Shown piece after piece: positions 1-11,300 of a stretch of 64,000 nucleotides of DNA. Location: NCBI GenBank assembly GCA_030272155.1, contig CP126201.1:5132501-5196500 (forward strand), in the 5' to 3' direction. This DNA is from Tetradesmus obliquus. Its lineage: Eukaryota > Chlorophyta > Chlorophyceae > Sphaeropleales > Scenedesmaceae. Each line of letters opens with the position of its first letter. Position 1 is the first letter of the stretch. The translations under genes were made by a program, and so were the position numbers. The notes beneath the pieces are model-generated. The model saw only the letters and a list, made by a program, of their open reading frames with translations. It searched no databases and was not told where the DNA came from.

Positions 1-908
1 CCATGCTGTTTATTGCTGCTGGCGCCTACACCTGTGACTGCTTGCTGTGTTGGGTGATGTGCCGCTGAGGCCTGCTGCTTTTGGCTGCTGAGGCTGCTGG
101 TGAAGCGGCCCCCAGGTGGGGCAGCAGCAGCAGCAGCAGCAGCAGCACGTTGGACAGGCCCGGCTGCTGCAATGCCAACTGGGCTGCTGCCAGCCTCATC
201 AGCACCAGCCCTGGCAGAGCCTGATGGGCTGCTGGGGGAAGCCTCTGGCAAGCCCAATGCCACAGCTGAGCTGTCATGGCCGCTGCTGGCAGCATCGACC
301 GCAGCCAAAGATCCGGCAGCGCTATCCTGTGCGGCTTTGGTGCTGCTACTGCTGCTCTTTGTCAGAACCGCAGCGCTGGACTGTGCAGTGAGCTCTGCTG
401 CTGCAGCCTCTGACAGGATGCTGCCTGCAGTGGCGGTGCTGCTGTCACTGCTGCTGGGCTGATCAAATGTGCTGCTGTTGCTGCTGGCTGTGTCAACTGC
501 TGGCCCGCCCTGTAGCTCAGGGGTGGTGGCTGGTCCAGGCACAGCACCAGCAGCAGCTGCTGGCTCCTGCGGGGGTTCCCCCTCCAGCCGCAAGCCATCA
601 AGTGGTTCGCCCCTGCTGCCTTCACCACCGTTTTCTTTACTAGTGTCGCTGTCTTTGCTTGGTGATGCATGTGCATCTGCTGCTGCAGAAGTACTGTCGG
701 CTGCTGCCTCTGAGGATGGCTGGTTTGTGTCAAGCACAACATCACTGGTTATGCCGCTGCTGCTGCTGCCAAGGCCGTACCTGTTACTGCTGCTGATGGT
801 GTCAGCATTGTGCTGCATGGCTGCGTCAGCTGATGCGGAGAGGCTGCCCCCAGCATCGCTGCCCCCAGGCAGCTGGTACTTGGCTGCTGCTGCCTGGTCA
901 GCCAAACC

Positions 909-949
<41 letters not shown>

Positions 950-2767
950 CACCACTGTTGTCTGTTGTGTGGCTGCTCCCTGCTGTGGCGTTGGTCCCCT
1001 CGCCGGCATGAGCGTCACCACCTTCAGCTGCCACACTGCCTACTGTTGCATCCGTGCCTGCTGTGGGAGGTCCGCTGACAGCAGGTGTTTCTACTATGGC
1101 AGTGTCATTGATGCCACTGCCACTTGCGTGGTCAGCAGCGTGTGTGTCGGCTGTACCAGCTGTGGTGCTGTTGCCTGCTGTGGCGCTGCCCTGCTGCGGC
1201 TGGCTGCTGGCAGGCACAGCACCATCACTGGCCTGAAGCTCGCCTGGTGCGGCAACATCCCTTGTTGCACTGCCAACGCTGCTGCTGCTGCTGCTATTGC
1301 TGCTGCTGCTGCTGCTATTGCTGCTGCTGCTGCTGCTACTGCTGTTGCTGGGCTTTCCGCCCTCTTCTCCAACCTCCACTTTGTGTGCAGCAGCTTCTGC
1401 ACCTGTTGTTGGTAAATCAATGACGGCAGGTGCATCTGCTATGGCAGTATCATCGCTGCTGCTGCCAGTGATGATGTCCACAGCGGGTGTGTCTGCTGCA
1501 CCAGCCGCAGTGCTGCTGCCAGGTGACGCGTTGCCTTCCTGAGGCTGACTGCTGGCAGGTGATGCGTTGCCTTCCTGAGGCTGACTGCTGCCAGGTGACG
1601 CGTTGCCTTCCTGAGGCTGACTGCTGCCAGGTGATGCGTTGCCTTCCTGAGGCTGACTGCTGGCAGGTGATGCGTTGCCTTCCTGAGGCTGACTGCTGCC
1701 AGGTGATGCGTTGCCTTCCTGAGGCTGACTGCTGCCAGGCACAGCCGGCTGGCTGCTGCTGGCAGGCACAGCGCCTTCACTGCTCTGCAGCTCACCTGGC
1801 ATGACGGCATCCCCTGCCGTATTGCTCGAGCTGCTGCTGCTGCTGCTCGGGTCTGCGCCCTCCTCATCGCCCTCCCGGCCCATGCTGCTGCTGCCGCTGC
1901 TGCTCAGCCACTCTGCTGGAGGCCTGTCAGAGGTGACCGGCAGGCAGGCAGGCTGCGCGGCTGCCCTGCTGCCCCGTTGCTGGCCTGCTGCTGCTGCTGC
2001 TGCCAGTGGCCGCAGTGTGGGGTGGCTGCGGAAGGCCTCGTACAGCGTCCAGATGTCCAGCTGGGGCAGCACAGGGTGACAGGCGGCAGCAGGGGTGCAG
2101 TTGTCAGTTGATGCCCTGTCAATTCGCACTGGTGTTTTGTCGCTTGGTGCTGGTGCAAGCAGATGATGCTGCGCAATGTGTGTCAGGTGCATGCAAGCAA
2201 CCATGGCACATGCTGGCCGTGCCCCCAGGGTGCTCTCGTGTGCCTCATGCTGTCACTGCGCACATGGCCACCCACATGATGAGTGCGCCTGATGCGTGTG
2301 GCTGTGCCTCACCTCGCTGAGCCCTGGGGCGCACCAGTGGTTGCAGTCCACGCTGCCGTCCGCGTACATGGTATGCGCCTGCCACAGCTGCAGGCTCAGC
2401 GCATAGCTGTCCACCAGAGACATGTTGTGCCTGCGGGCAGGGCCACAGCCAGCAACAAGGCAGGTTGGTGAGCAGAAGGCAAATAACGTCTTCTGCTTCC
2501 CAGTGAGTTCAAGCTGCTTTTGATACACAAATGGTGTGAGTTGGTGACCGCGCATCGTGCCAGATTCGGCAGTGTCCGTTTGAAGTGCTGTGCAGCCATC
2601 AGAAGGATCATTTTTAATCTGGAGCGTGGCGCTGTTGTGTGTGCACTGCAGAGAGGTGTCAGCTGTTCTGTGATTCATCTGCTCAGCTGTGCTGCTCACC
2701 TGCCCAGCACGTTGACTGCTGTGTCCGCGACGCGCCGGCCGATGGACAGCGGGTAGCGCCCTGCAGG

Positions 2768-2802
<35 letters not shown>

Positions 2803-3059
2803 CGGCACGGCTGAGGCAGCGGCGCCACGCATGGAGCAGCAGCATCTGCACAGAGGCACAAATGGCTGCATATATCACACACCGCATGTCACTGTTTGGC
2901 CCCTTCATTGCAAAATCACAGGTGCCTGCCAGCGCGCACCTTGCCCCGCCGGCACGCATCGCGTGGCTGGGTCCACCATGTTTCCTGCTGCGTCACACTC
3001 GGTGTGGTCGTGGCCTGACACCTTGAAGAACATGTTGGGGAAGGTGGCTCGCGTCCTCT

Positions 3060-3123
<64 letters not shown>

Positions 3124-3979
3124 AAGGCAGGCGTGACACGGTAAGCACCATGCATGACTGCTGCTGTGACTGGCTGCTCTGCTTGGGTGTCACAGTATGC
3201 TACTGGTGTCAGACATGCATTACTCCGCTGCCACGGCATACAGCTGCTGTCCCTGGCAGAGCCACCTGCAGCGCTGAGCAGCGCAGCCTGCCACCTCCCC
3301 CACCTGGTAAAAAGCGCCCAGCTGCAGCAGCGACTGCGTGTAGGAGTCTGCCATCAGCCCTATGCAGTTGTGGAAGTGCCAGCGCCCAAAGTTGAGCAGG
3401 AAGATGTCCTGGGGGGACGCCAGGCTGCCCTGCAGCACCTGCAGCAGCGCAGGGGCCTGGGCGCAGGCGCGTGGGGCAGCAGACAGCAGTGGCAGCCAGC
3501 AGCAGCAGCATGGGCAGTGGGGTTAGAAGTGGTCACCGCACCTGCTTCTAACGCAGGCCGGCTGCCTGTTGCTTTAGACACTGGCTATGCATATATAGAT
3601 ATGATCTTGAACCCATTGAAGCAGTATGGCCGGTTGCTGCTTGCCGGTTGCTGCCGCGTTCAGCAGCCTGCACCGCGCATGCCGTTTGCTGACGCTGGCT
3701 CAGGCCTGGCCGCACCTCAGGGGCTGATGGCGCAGCTGCAAACTCCTCGCCCCTCACGCTGTGCACCCAGCAGATGCGGCCGCCTGCACAGCAAGGTGGG
3801 ATGGGCAGGGCAGTGTCACACCCACTGCAGCCGCTTCATACATATCACAAACTGCTGAAGTATTGCCCTATTCCTGCTGGTGAGCCATGCTCATCACATG
3901 TGAATAGCTGCCACAAAGCATGTCGCCGCGTAACTCAGGATGAGACCATGCCCCAACAGCTGCCTGCTGCTGCCTGCTG

Positions 3980-4017
<38 letters not shown>

Positions 4018-4439
4018 CGCGCACCCTCCAGCAGGTGGATGCACTTGGGCACGTCGGTCATGGGCCGCTTGCCGCGCAGCACGCTGGTGTGATTGGTGTC
4101 GGCGGCGCGCCACAGCGCCGCGTTGGCTGCTGGGCTGGCGCTGGGCGCGCACTCGCCTTGCTTGTGGTCCCATGCGTCCAGCAGGAAGCAGCGCAACGCG
4201 TAGTAGGAGTGCTTCATGTGGGAGTCGCTGCGGCAGCAGGAGGAGGCAGGAAGGCAGCCGACGAATGGACCGGCAGGGCAACATTGAGGTGGCTGCAGTG
4301 GAGCTATCATATATCTCTTGCCACTGCTGCTGCTGCATCATACTGCTGCATCATCACTGTGCAGCAAGGGTAGCAGTCACTGCCTGATTGAGACCTGCTG
4401 GTATGCTGCTGTACGGCTGAGTGCATGCTGCTGCTGTAG

Positions 4440-4504
<65 letters not shown>

Positions 4505-4954
4505 ACCCTATCAGCCACAGTGTGCGGTGCCTCAGGTAGGCCATCAGGTGGCAAGGCGTGAGCTGTGCTGGCGCACCGCCCAGCTCAGCCCTGGCTGCTG
4601 CCATGACCGCAGCCGTCTGGAAGGGCCAGCACGTGCGCTTGGTGGTGGGCTGTGTCGGGTTGCATGCCACGCTCCTGTGAGCACAGGCATGCACAGGCTG
4701 CTGAGACTGCTGCTCCCAAAAATCAACCAGATGCAGCTCACCATGCAGCGCGATGATGTGACATGGGGCCGCAGCGTCCAACTCAGACTGCTGCTGCTGC
4801 TGCGCTGCTGCTGCCGCAGGCGTACGGTTGAGGAGCCGCAGTCAGAGTGATTGCCACTCCCAAGCACAAACAAGGTACAATGTCGCAGTGTACGCACTGA
4901 TATCAACTTTAAAATGTACATGGTTATACTTGAGTTGCTGATTGTTGCCAACGC

Positions 4955-5005
<51 letters not shown>

Positions 5006-5232
5006 TGGGCCACCACTGGCCATTGCACTCACCAGTCATCCTTCCTCGGCTGGCACCCAGCAGCGCATCTTTGGAACACACCTCCAAACAGCAGGGGCAG
5101 CTCGTTGCTTGCAGGTTGTCTGTAGCTGGCTGGGCAGCTGTCTGCTGCATGTGCTGGTGTGGCTGACAGGCCGAGCACTGACACCACTGAGAAGCATAAG
5201 ATCAGTGACCGAGCTTTTGTAATCGTTATCAT
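1..5232 (-). CDS. PC-esterase / trichome-birefringence-like (TBL) O-acetyltransferase with giant low-complexity C-terminal tail (3' partial)
   Basis: TBL/PC-esterase family proteins move or remove acetyl groups on cell-wall or secretory polysaccharides. Exon model (minus): 5232-5033, 4674-4507, 4227-4025, 3735-3716 (20 nt), 3456-3304, 3057-2940, 2760-2700, 2430-2313, 2060 to the window edge; all phases agree. Residues 1-26 look like a signal peptide (MITITKARSLILCFSVVSVL...). The GDS motif (GDSHM, about residues 123-127) is assembled across the exon 2/3 junction. The DxxH motif is DCNHWCAPG (about 336-344). LDIWTLYEAF then resembles the end of the TBL domain. The last frame has no stop from 2060 down to position 1, giving at least 686 residues rich in Ser, Ala, Asn, Gly and Thr, with (S)n and (A)n runs. 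The true 3' end lies outside the window. Family assignment is firm; the substrate is unknown. The 20-nt micro-exon is the least certain piece. Confidence 0.75.
1518..1739. repeat. 36-bp tandem repeat, 6 copies, in the coding tail
   Basis: Six near-perfect 36-bp units, each containing gttgccttcctgaggctgac on the plus strand. Read in the minus-strand coding frame, each unit gives the 12-residue motif SSQPQEGNASPG or SSQPQEGNASPA. The unit is a multiple of three, so copy number can vary without breaking the frame. Looser, longer duplications of the same tail are visible on either side (for example GELQ-S-GAVPASSQP twice, and a DTAI-PAV-PT-G block twice). Confidence 0.85.
3061..3120. repeat. (CAG)20 in a PC-esterase intron
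   Basis: Twenty uninterrupted CAG units on the plus strand. On the minus strand, where the gene lies, this is (CTG)20 directly before the 3' splice site of the exon beginning at 3057 (CTGCTGCAG, then AGGACGCGAGCC). It occupies the polypyrimidine-tract position. Confidence 0.9.
4442..4502. repeat. (CTG)20 in a PC-esterase intron
   Basis: About twenty CTG units on the plus strand, so (CAG)20 on the minus strand. They start directly at the 5' splice site (GGGTGAGC, then CAG repeats) of the exon ending at 4507. A similar tract of about 16 units sits at 4957-5003 downstream of the first donor. Confidence 0.9.
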
Positions 5233-6297
5233 GTTGATCTCTGCTTTGCAGTGACCAGCTGCACACGGCGCAAGCGGACAAAGTGCGCGCGTGTGAGTGA
5301 CTCGGGCATCCCTCACTGAATGAAGGCAACGTGATCCGCAGCAGGTGGTCAAGCAAGCCCTATCGGCTACTACGAAGCATAGTGTGAGCTGCTGCTCCTG
5401 CCTGGGCTGAATGGGAGCAGCGCAGTTGCGCGTAACAAGAGCGGGAGAACATGGCAAGGAGTGATGTCCGGCACAGCTCGTCGAAAACGATCCTGAAATA
5501 ATTTCTCGTAAGTAACGATAGTTTCACGGAGCTATGCTTCATCGCGCAGCACCGAAGCAGCCAAGCACGGTTCCTGAATATGCACCCTGCCTCAGGCTCC
5601 TACTGCAGTAACACCATAAATTACCAACGCAGCAACGTAACAAAAAGTACACTGCTAATTACAATCGCGCGCATGCCCAGCTTCAAGATGCATGAGACTG
5701 CACAGCATTACGAGTCATCACAGTATGCACCTGACCAGTGGTTACACGGCTGCAGCCCAGCTGCAGGGCCTGCTGCTACGCACCATGCAAGCAGTGTGTT
5801 TGAGGCAGCTCAGCTGACTCCTCTTCAGGAGTTGACACTGCTGAAATCCTGACTGCGATGCTATATGCATCAAGCTCCAGCTAGGTTGGCAAAGGAGCCT
5901 CCTTTGTGCCTGAGGCGCATATGCGTTGTGGGCAAACTGTGCAAAGCGCTGCAGCGATGGCATACCATGCTGAGCGTCAATGCACGGGAATCATGAACAC
6001 TACAAGGCCGGCACGTGTGCTGCACGGCTGAGTCATTGGCAGGGTCAACTTGCCAGCTGGCCTGGCCTGCTATACATCTCTACAACCTTGACGCGGCTGT
6101 CTTCAACTAAGCTACCTGATGTGTGCTGCGAGCCTGCGGCCTCACGACTGCTGCTGCCAGTCACTGCCCCTCAACAGCGAGCTGTCTACCCTACCCTCTC
6201 AAGAAGAATGAGCGTATCTGCTTTTCACATGCTGTTTGGTGCATGCAAGTCACACGCCCAAGTGCACTGTGGGCAGCGTCACCCCTGGTGTCCTCCC
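5233..6297. other. Intergenic, no gene seen
   Basis: About 1.1 kb between the PC-esterase start and the stop codon of the first fucosyltransferase gene. It should hold the PC-esterase promoter and the 3' UTR of the fucosyltransferase gene. I see only short ORFs without conserved motifs and no strong repeat. Confidence 0.5.
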
Positions 6298-8383
6298 TCA
6301 CATGCGTGAGAAGTGTGCTGCTGACTCAGCGGGGCTGGTGGGCCTGCCCGGGCACACCTCACCCGCATCGTCAGCGCCAGGGCTCAACTCTGCAGGCACA
6401 GAAAGCAGCAGCAGCAGCAGCAGCAGCCATCAGGGTCAGCAGTACTAACACTCGCTTCATGGGCAAGTTGAGCTTGTCAGCAGTACACTTGAGCCGCCCA
6501 TGTGGGACAAGCTGCTAAGCGTGCTTGTCATCTGGAGGGCTGCACGCTTCCACCCCAGCCCCTTCTGCAGTGCACACTAGCAGCAGCGCGCCATCAACCG
6601 CATGCCGCCTGCTGCTCACCATACAGGTTGCCCCAGCGGCCGCTGAGCCATGCGCCCACCCTGCCAAAGCCGCTGCTGCGGGTGATGATGTGGTAGTCGG
6701 CCAGGCTGAAGGACAGCATCTCGCCTGGAGCAGCAGCACCAGCAGCAGCAGTTGGCCAGATTTGCAGAGCAGGAGGGTCATTCCGTGCTGAACAAGTGCA
6801 GCTGTACATGCCTGTTCTTCTGAAGAGCAGCATCTGAGGGCAGTACATCAGGCTACCTGTGGCGCAACTGCGTCTATCATGCTGCTGTGTGGTCAGCACT
6901 GTGTTATGCTGGAAATGCGTGTACATGTGTCACACCTGCAGCAGCTCTGTTGTTTAACAGTGTGCCGTGCTGCGTGCCTCACCCACTGAGTGCTGCACTG
7001 CCAGCTGCAGCGTGGAGTCCTTGCACAAGCTCGGGTCATCATTGAGGTGGCACGCCACATGCACCAGCTGCAGCTGGTCATCAGTCAGCACCTTGTCACC
7101 GTAGCGCTTCACAGCAGCCTTGCGGAACGCGCCTGAGTCCGAGATCACAAACCACACCACGCGCTGCCCAGGGGCCGCGTACGCCTCCCCCAGCGCCTGC
7201 GCACACGCAAAGTAGGGCGCTGCCAGGGCCAGCAGCGCACTGGGCGCCAGCGCGGCGCTGTGCAGGAAGGCCAGCTTGTCGCCAAAGCGCACCTGCAACC
7301 CGCACAACAGCCAAGCGTCGCCAGAGAAACCTCAAGCAAACTTCCTACAGCAATATGTAGAGAACGCCCTCTCTGCTGCGTTACTGCCACTGTTAGGGCC
7401 AGATGAGGCAGCATGTGCGCGGATGATGCATGCAGAGGACTGCTCCATGCTGCAAACACTCATGCCAGCCACCAGCCAAAATCCCTCCACTTGTACAAAT
7501 TCCACTGTCTACCCTTGTCCCCCTCTCTGCTTTATATGCTGAGGGCTGCGCTGCGCAGGAAGGCCTGCGCACCCGAAGCGCACCTGAATGCCGATGCGCA
7601 TCACGCCCGGCTCGGTCAACGGGCCCCAGAAGCGCTGCCCGTACATGCGCTGCACGGCCGCGTTGGGTGAGCACAGCGCCCAGAAGCCGCACATGAAGGC
7701 GGACTCGGGGCGCAGCCCGTAGTGGCGCCACCAGGTGTCCTTGTGGTGCGGGTTGGTCAGCATCATGTAGCTGGCGCCACGGTTGGAGGTGGACAGCACG
7801 ACAGGCACGTCAGCCATGCCTGCGGGGAAGTCGGTGAGGTTGACGCGCCCCAGCGCCTCCAGCTGCGCGTCCAGCGGGTTGACCAGGTTGTGCAGCGCGT
7901 ACGCCTCGTACGGCGGTGGGTAGCGCACCGCTGCGTTGGGCTGCATGCTGGTGCGGCTGGTGGCCACCTGCGGCAGCGCCTCCAGCAGGGCGCCAGGCAG
8001 GCGCTGCGGGTGGCTCCAGTTGAAGTGCGGGAAGTCGCAGGCGGCCGCGAGGCCGGGCGGCCGGCCTGGTGCCGCATACTCTGTGAAGGCCCGCCCTCCC
8101 AGCAGCGCCAGCAGCAGCTGCGCCACCAGGCCTATGGTGTGGTCGGCCGTGCCTGACAGGTGCGGGATGGACACCAGGTAGCGCTGCTGCTGGGCGGCGC
8201 TGGTGTCGCCTGCTGCCGCTGCTGCTGCTGTTGCTGCTGTTGCTGCGGCGTGCAGCTGGGCGTACTGCCGCAGCCAGTCCTTGGGCTCGTCATGGCCACA
8301 TTGCTTGATCTGTGGGAAGGTGTCCAGCACGGCTGCAGGGTACCCGCCCAGCAGCTGTGGACCAGGTGATGCCTGCGTGCTGT

Positions 8384-8433
<50 letters not shown>

Positions 8434-8723
8434 ATCTTTGCCTCTGCTGCTTCTGCTGCTGGCGTTGATTCGTCTGCATTCTCTGGTTGGTTGGTTGATA
8501 ACAGCCTGCTGCTAGGCGGTCCTTTCTGTAGCTGGTTGCGTGCTGCTGTGCTTACTGCCAGCACTGCTTGTCCTGGGGCGCTCCAGCTGCTGGTGATCCA
8601 GCTGTGGCCAGACAGTGCCAGCGTTGTGAACACCAGCAGCAGGCCAATCGTGGTGGCTGATGCTGCCTGCCTGCCCCTGCTGTCCGCTGGAGCTGCTGCC
8701 CCGCCAGCTGACGACATCTGCAT
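6298..8723 (-). CDS. GT37-like (xyloglucan-type) fucosyltransferase, copy 1, four exons
   Basis: Exons (minus): 8723-7584, 7292-6983, 6724-6620, 6389-6298; total 1647 nt, 548 residues, phases consistent. The upstream frame opens only at GTG, so I start at the ATG at 8723. Layout is a type II Golgi protein: short N-terminus, one membrane anchor (about residues 20-40, IGLLLVFTTLAL), an Ala-rich stem, then the catalytic domain. GT37-like signatures are YLVSIPHLSGTADHTIGLVA, FMCGFWALCSPNAAVQRMYG, and the nucleotide-sugar-binding IGIQVRFGD, followed by SLADYHIITRSSGFGRVGAW. The family adds fucose from GDP-fucose to wall or secreted glycans; the acceptor here is unknown. Intron 1 splits IGIQ from VRFGD, whereas copy 2 (16.7-18.3 kb) is unbroken there, and its first 45 nt copy exon 2 (see findings). 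Confidence 0.72.
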
Positions 8724-9800
8724 CGGCCCTACCCCTCTCTGCTCCAGGAGGGACAGGGTCGCGGAGACAGGGTGTGTGCTGCTGTTGCTGTCGTTTGCAG
8801 CGGGCCAGTTTCCGCCACGCAAAAGGCTTGTGTTGCTGCAAAATGTTAAGTCAACACAACGCTGTACCCGGTGCAGCACAAAGCGGCTTCAGCTGTGGCA
8901 CAAGCAGATGGCGGGCACCCGGCGCGCGAACTGTCAATCAGTGCTGAAGCTGCGTTAAATACGTATGAATCGTCCAACTGTTCGACTCAACTTTGTCGAT
9001 GCCTATTCGTGGCGCAGGGCATCTGGGAAACGCTGGCAGCTACAAAACCTTGCATTTGCCACGAACCACCACGGTAAAGGGGCATGCAATGATTCTCATC
9101 ATGGTGATGAAATTTGATTCAAAATCAAAACGAACCTTGATTGCTCGTTGCGATGACTTTCGCTGTTCAAAGCCTGATCTACAGTATCGCGCGCCTCAGC
9201 ACTCCTGCGGCTCTCAAGCCAATACATTCACTCTTATGCAGTCGAAATGGGTGACTGAAATTACCGCTAACCGATGGTTTCCACTTCAAACACGCTGGAA
9301 TGAAGTCAACCAGCGTGAAAGTCACCAAGCTGTACAGCATGTGCATGCTGTTGAGCACAACAGAGTTGGCGGCACCTACTAGGTGTCTAGTAGACGGGCT
9401 GTGCTCCCCTCGTGCAACACAACAATTGTGATGATTGTGTAGGTTGCAGCATGCGGACAGGTGACATGCGATGGGTCTACTGTGCTGTGTTTACGTGATG
9501 CACCTGCTTGACTTGCTTTCAATCAATGCGCAAGAAAAGCAGCTGCACCGAGCTTGACTTGCAGCATCTCAGCTGCAAAGCACAAACATGTACCCCAAAT
9601 CTATCATTAATTGTCCGTGACCCGTGACCCTGTGGTCACATGCACCAGTGAGCATGTATGACACCAAAGTCATCGCCTGCTGTGGACTATGCTGCATCAC
9701 ACCAAAGCAGGCAAGACTGCGTGACCTCGGTTGCCCGCCTGCACATATCTATCTATATATAACTAGCGGCCAGCATCCCCATAACACAACAGCTGCTGTG
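8724..9800. other. Intergenic, no gene seen
   Basis: About 1.1 kb between the fucosyltransferase start and the PAM-like stop codon. A short TATATAT-like AT stretch lies near 9750-9765. It is more AT-rich and has fewer CTG tracts than the genes. No coding signature was found. Confidence 0.5.
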
Positions 9801-10932
9801 CTACGCGCTATGCAGTAGCTTGTCATGCTCCATGCTCTTGCCAGCCCCCAACAAGGTGGCTATGCTGCTGGCTGGGAATGACACGCCGCCTGCATCAGAA
9901 GCCCTGGCTTCCTTACCAGGCTTGGCCAGCCAGTACAGCGCAAACGCACCCACCAAGGCGCCAAGGCCAGCACTGAAAGTCAGCACAGCAATGATAGTGG
10001 CAAGCACTGTACGGTCACTCGCACCCAACCCAGAGCCCTTCACCGCAATTACGTCATCATCTGCAGCGTCTGTCGGCTGCTGCTGCGTGGCTTCTATTGC
10101 TGCTGCCTGCTGCTGGGCTGCAGCCGCCACGACTGCCGCCACAGCCTGGTGCTGCGCAGCCAGCTTCTGCTGCGTGGCAGCTGCCGCGGACAGCTGCTGC
10201 TGCGCCAGGTGCTGCGCAGCGAGCTGCTGCTGCATCGCCTCCAGCGTCTGCTGCAGCTGCTGCAGCAGCGCCGGGCTGGCCATCTGCCGCTGCTGCTCCG
10301 CCTCCTCCCTGTCCTCCTGCTGGTACATGCGCTCCCGCTCCCGCCACGCCTCAGCGTCCTCCGACTCCAGCTGCTGTACCACAGGCAGGGAGCGCGCCGG
10401 CACCAGCACCGGGGGTGGCAGCCCCGTGTCTGGCATCACGAAGCCCTCAGGGAACAGCACGTACTTGCGCAGCGCGCAGCCGGCGCACAGCGGCGCGATG
10501 TACACCGCCAGCAGCCGCTCGCTTGCGCCCGACAGCGCCACTGGGGCGGGGCCCACGGCCAGGTCGTGCGGGGTCAGGTCGGCTGTGTTGGGCAGCGTCC
10601 AGTTCTGTGTGGGCGCGCCCGCGTCCACAATGACCGCGTCCTGCCCCGGCGCCCACATGAGCGCCAGGATGCGGCCGTAGGGGCCCTTGGCCAGCGCGTA
10701 CGCCTTGCCGTATGAAGCCAGCCCGGCAGTGGCTGCCGGCGGCAGGTGGCAGCAGCCAGGTTGCAAGCTGTGGTCAGCTTGGGTTGCGGTTGCTGTGTGT
10801 TGTAAGCGTCTGCTGTGGCAGCACGAACAGCACGCATGTGGAGACATCGGCCACCCAGCCCACGCTGACAAGCTCAGCCAACAGGACCACGCTGTCACGC
10901 ATGCAGGAGGAGGACATCCATGTATTGGCTTC

Positions 10933-10976
<44 letters not shown>

Positions 10977-11264
10977 CACTCACCGGTGAGGTTCCTGGTG
11001 TTCAGGTCAAAGGTGTGCACGCGGCCGTTCTCCTTGTCGGCCACGTACACCATGCCGTCACACTCGTCAAAGGCCACGCTGTGCACCACGCCGATGCCGC
11101 TGCCTCCCGGGTTGTTGTGGATGTCGTAGGTGCCGTTCTTCTCAGGCAGCTGGAACTGGCTGTGGTAGGTGCCGTCAGCCAGGAAGCGCACCGCGCGGCT
11201 GTTGCAGTAGCCGTCACCAATGATGAAGGTGCCGTCATTCAGCGGAGCCACCTGCACATGAGGG

Positions 11265-11300
<36 letters not shown>

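Noticed and set aside
100-1078. Plus-strand Leu/Ala/Cys-rich ORFs in the first kilobase
   Set aside because: CTG/CAG-rich DNA is open in most frames. Only the minus-strand frame is continuous with a recognisable catalytic domain and uninterrupted over 2 kb.
9820-10680. 286-codon plus-strand ORF antisense to the PAM-like last exon
   Set aside because: Ser/Ala/Cys-rich shadow of the coding strand; the minus frame carries PAL motifs, a membrane helix and matching splice phases.
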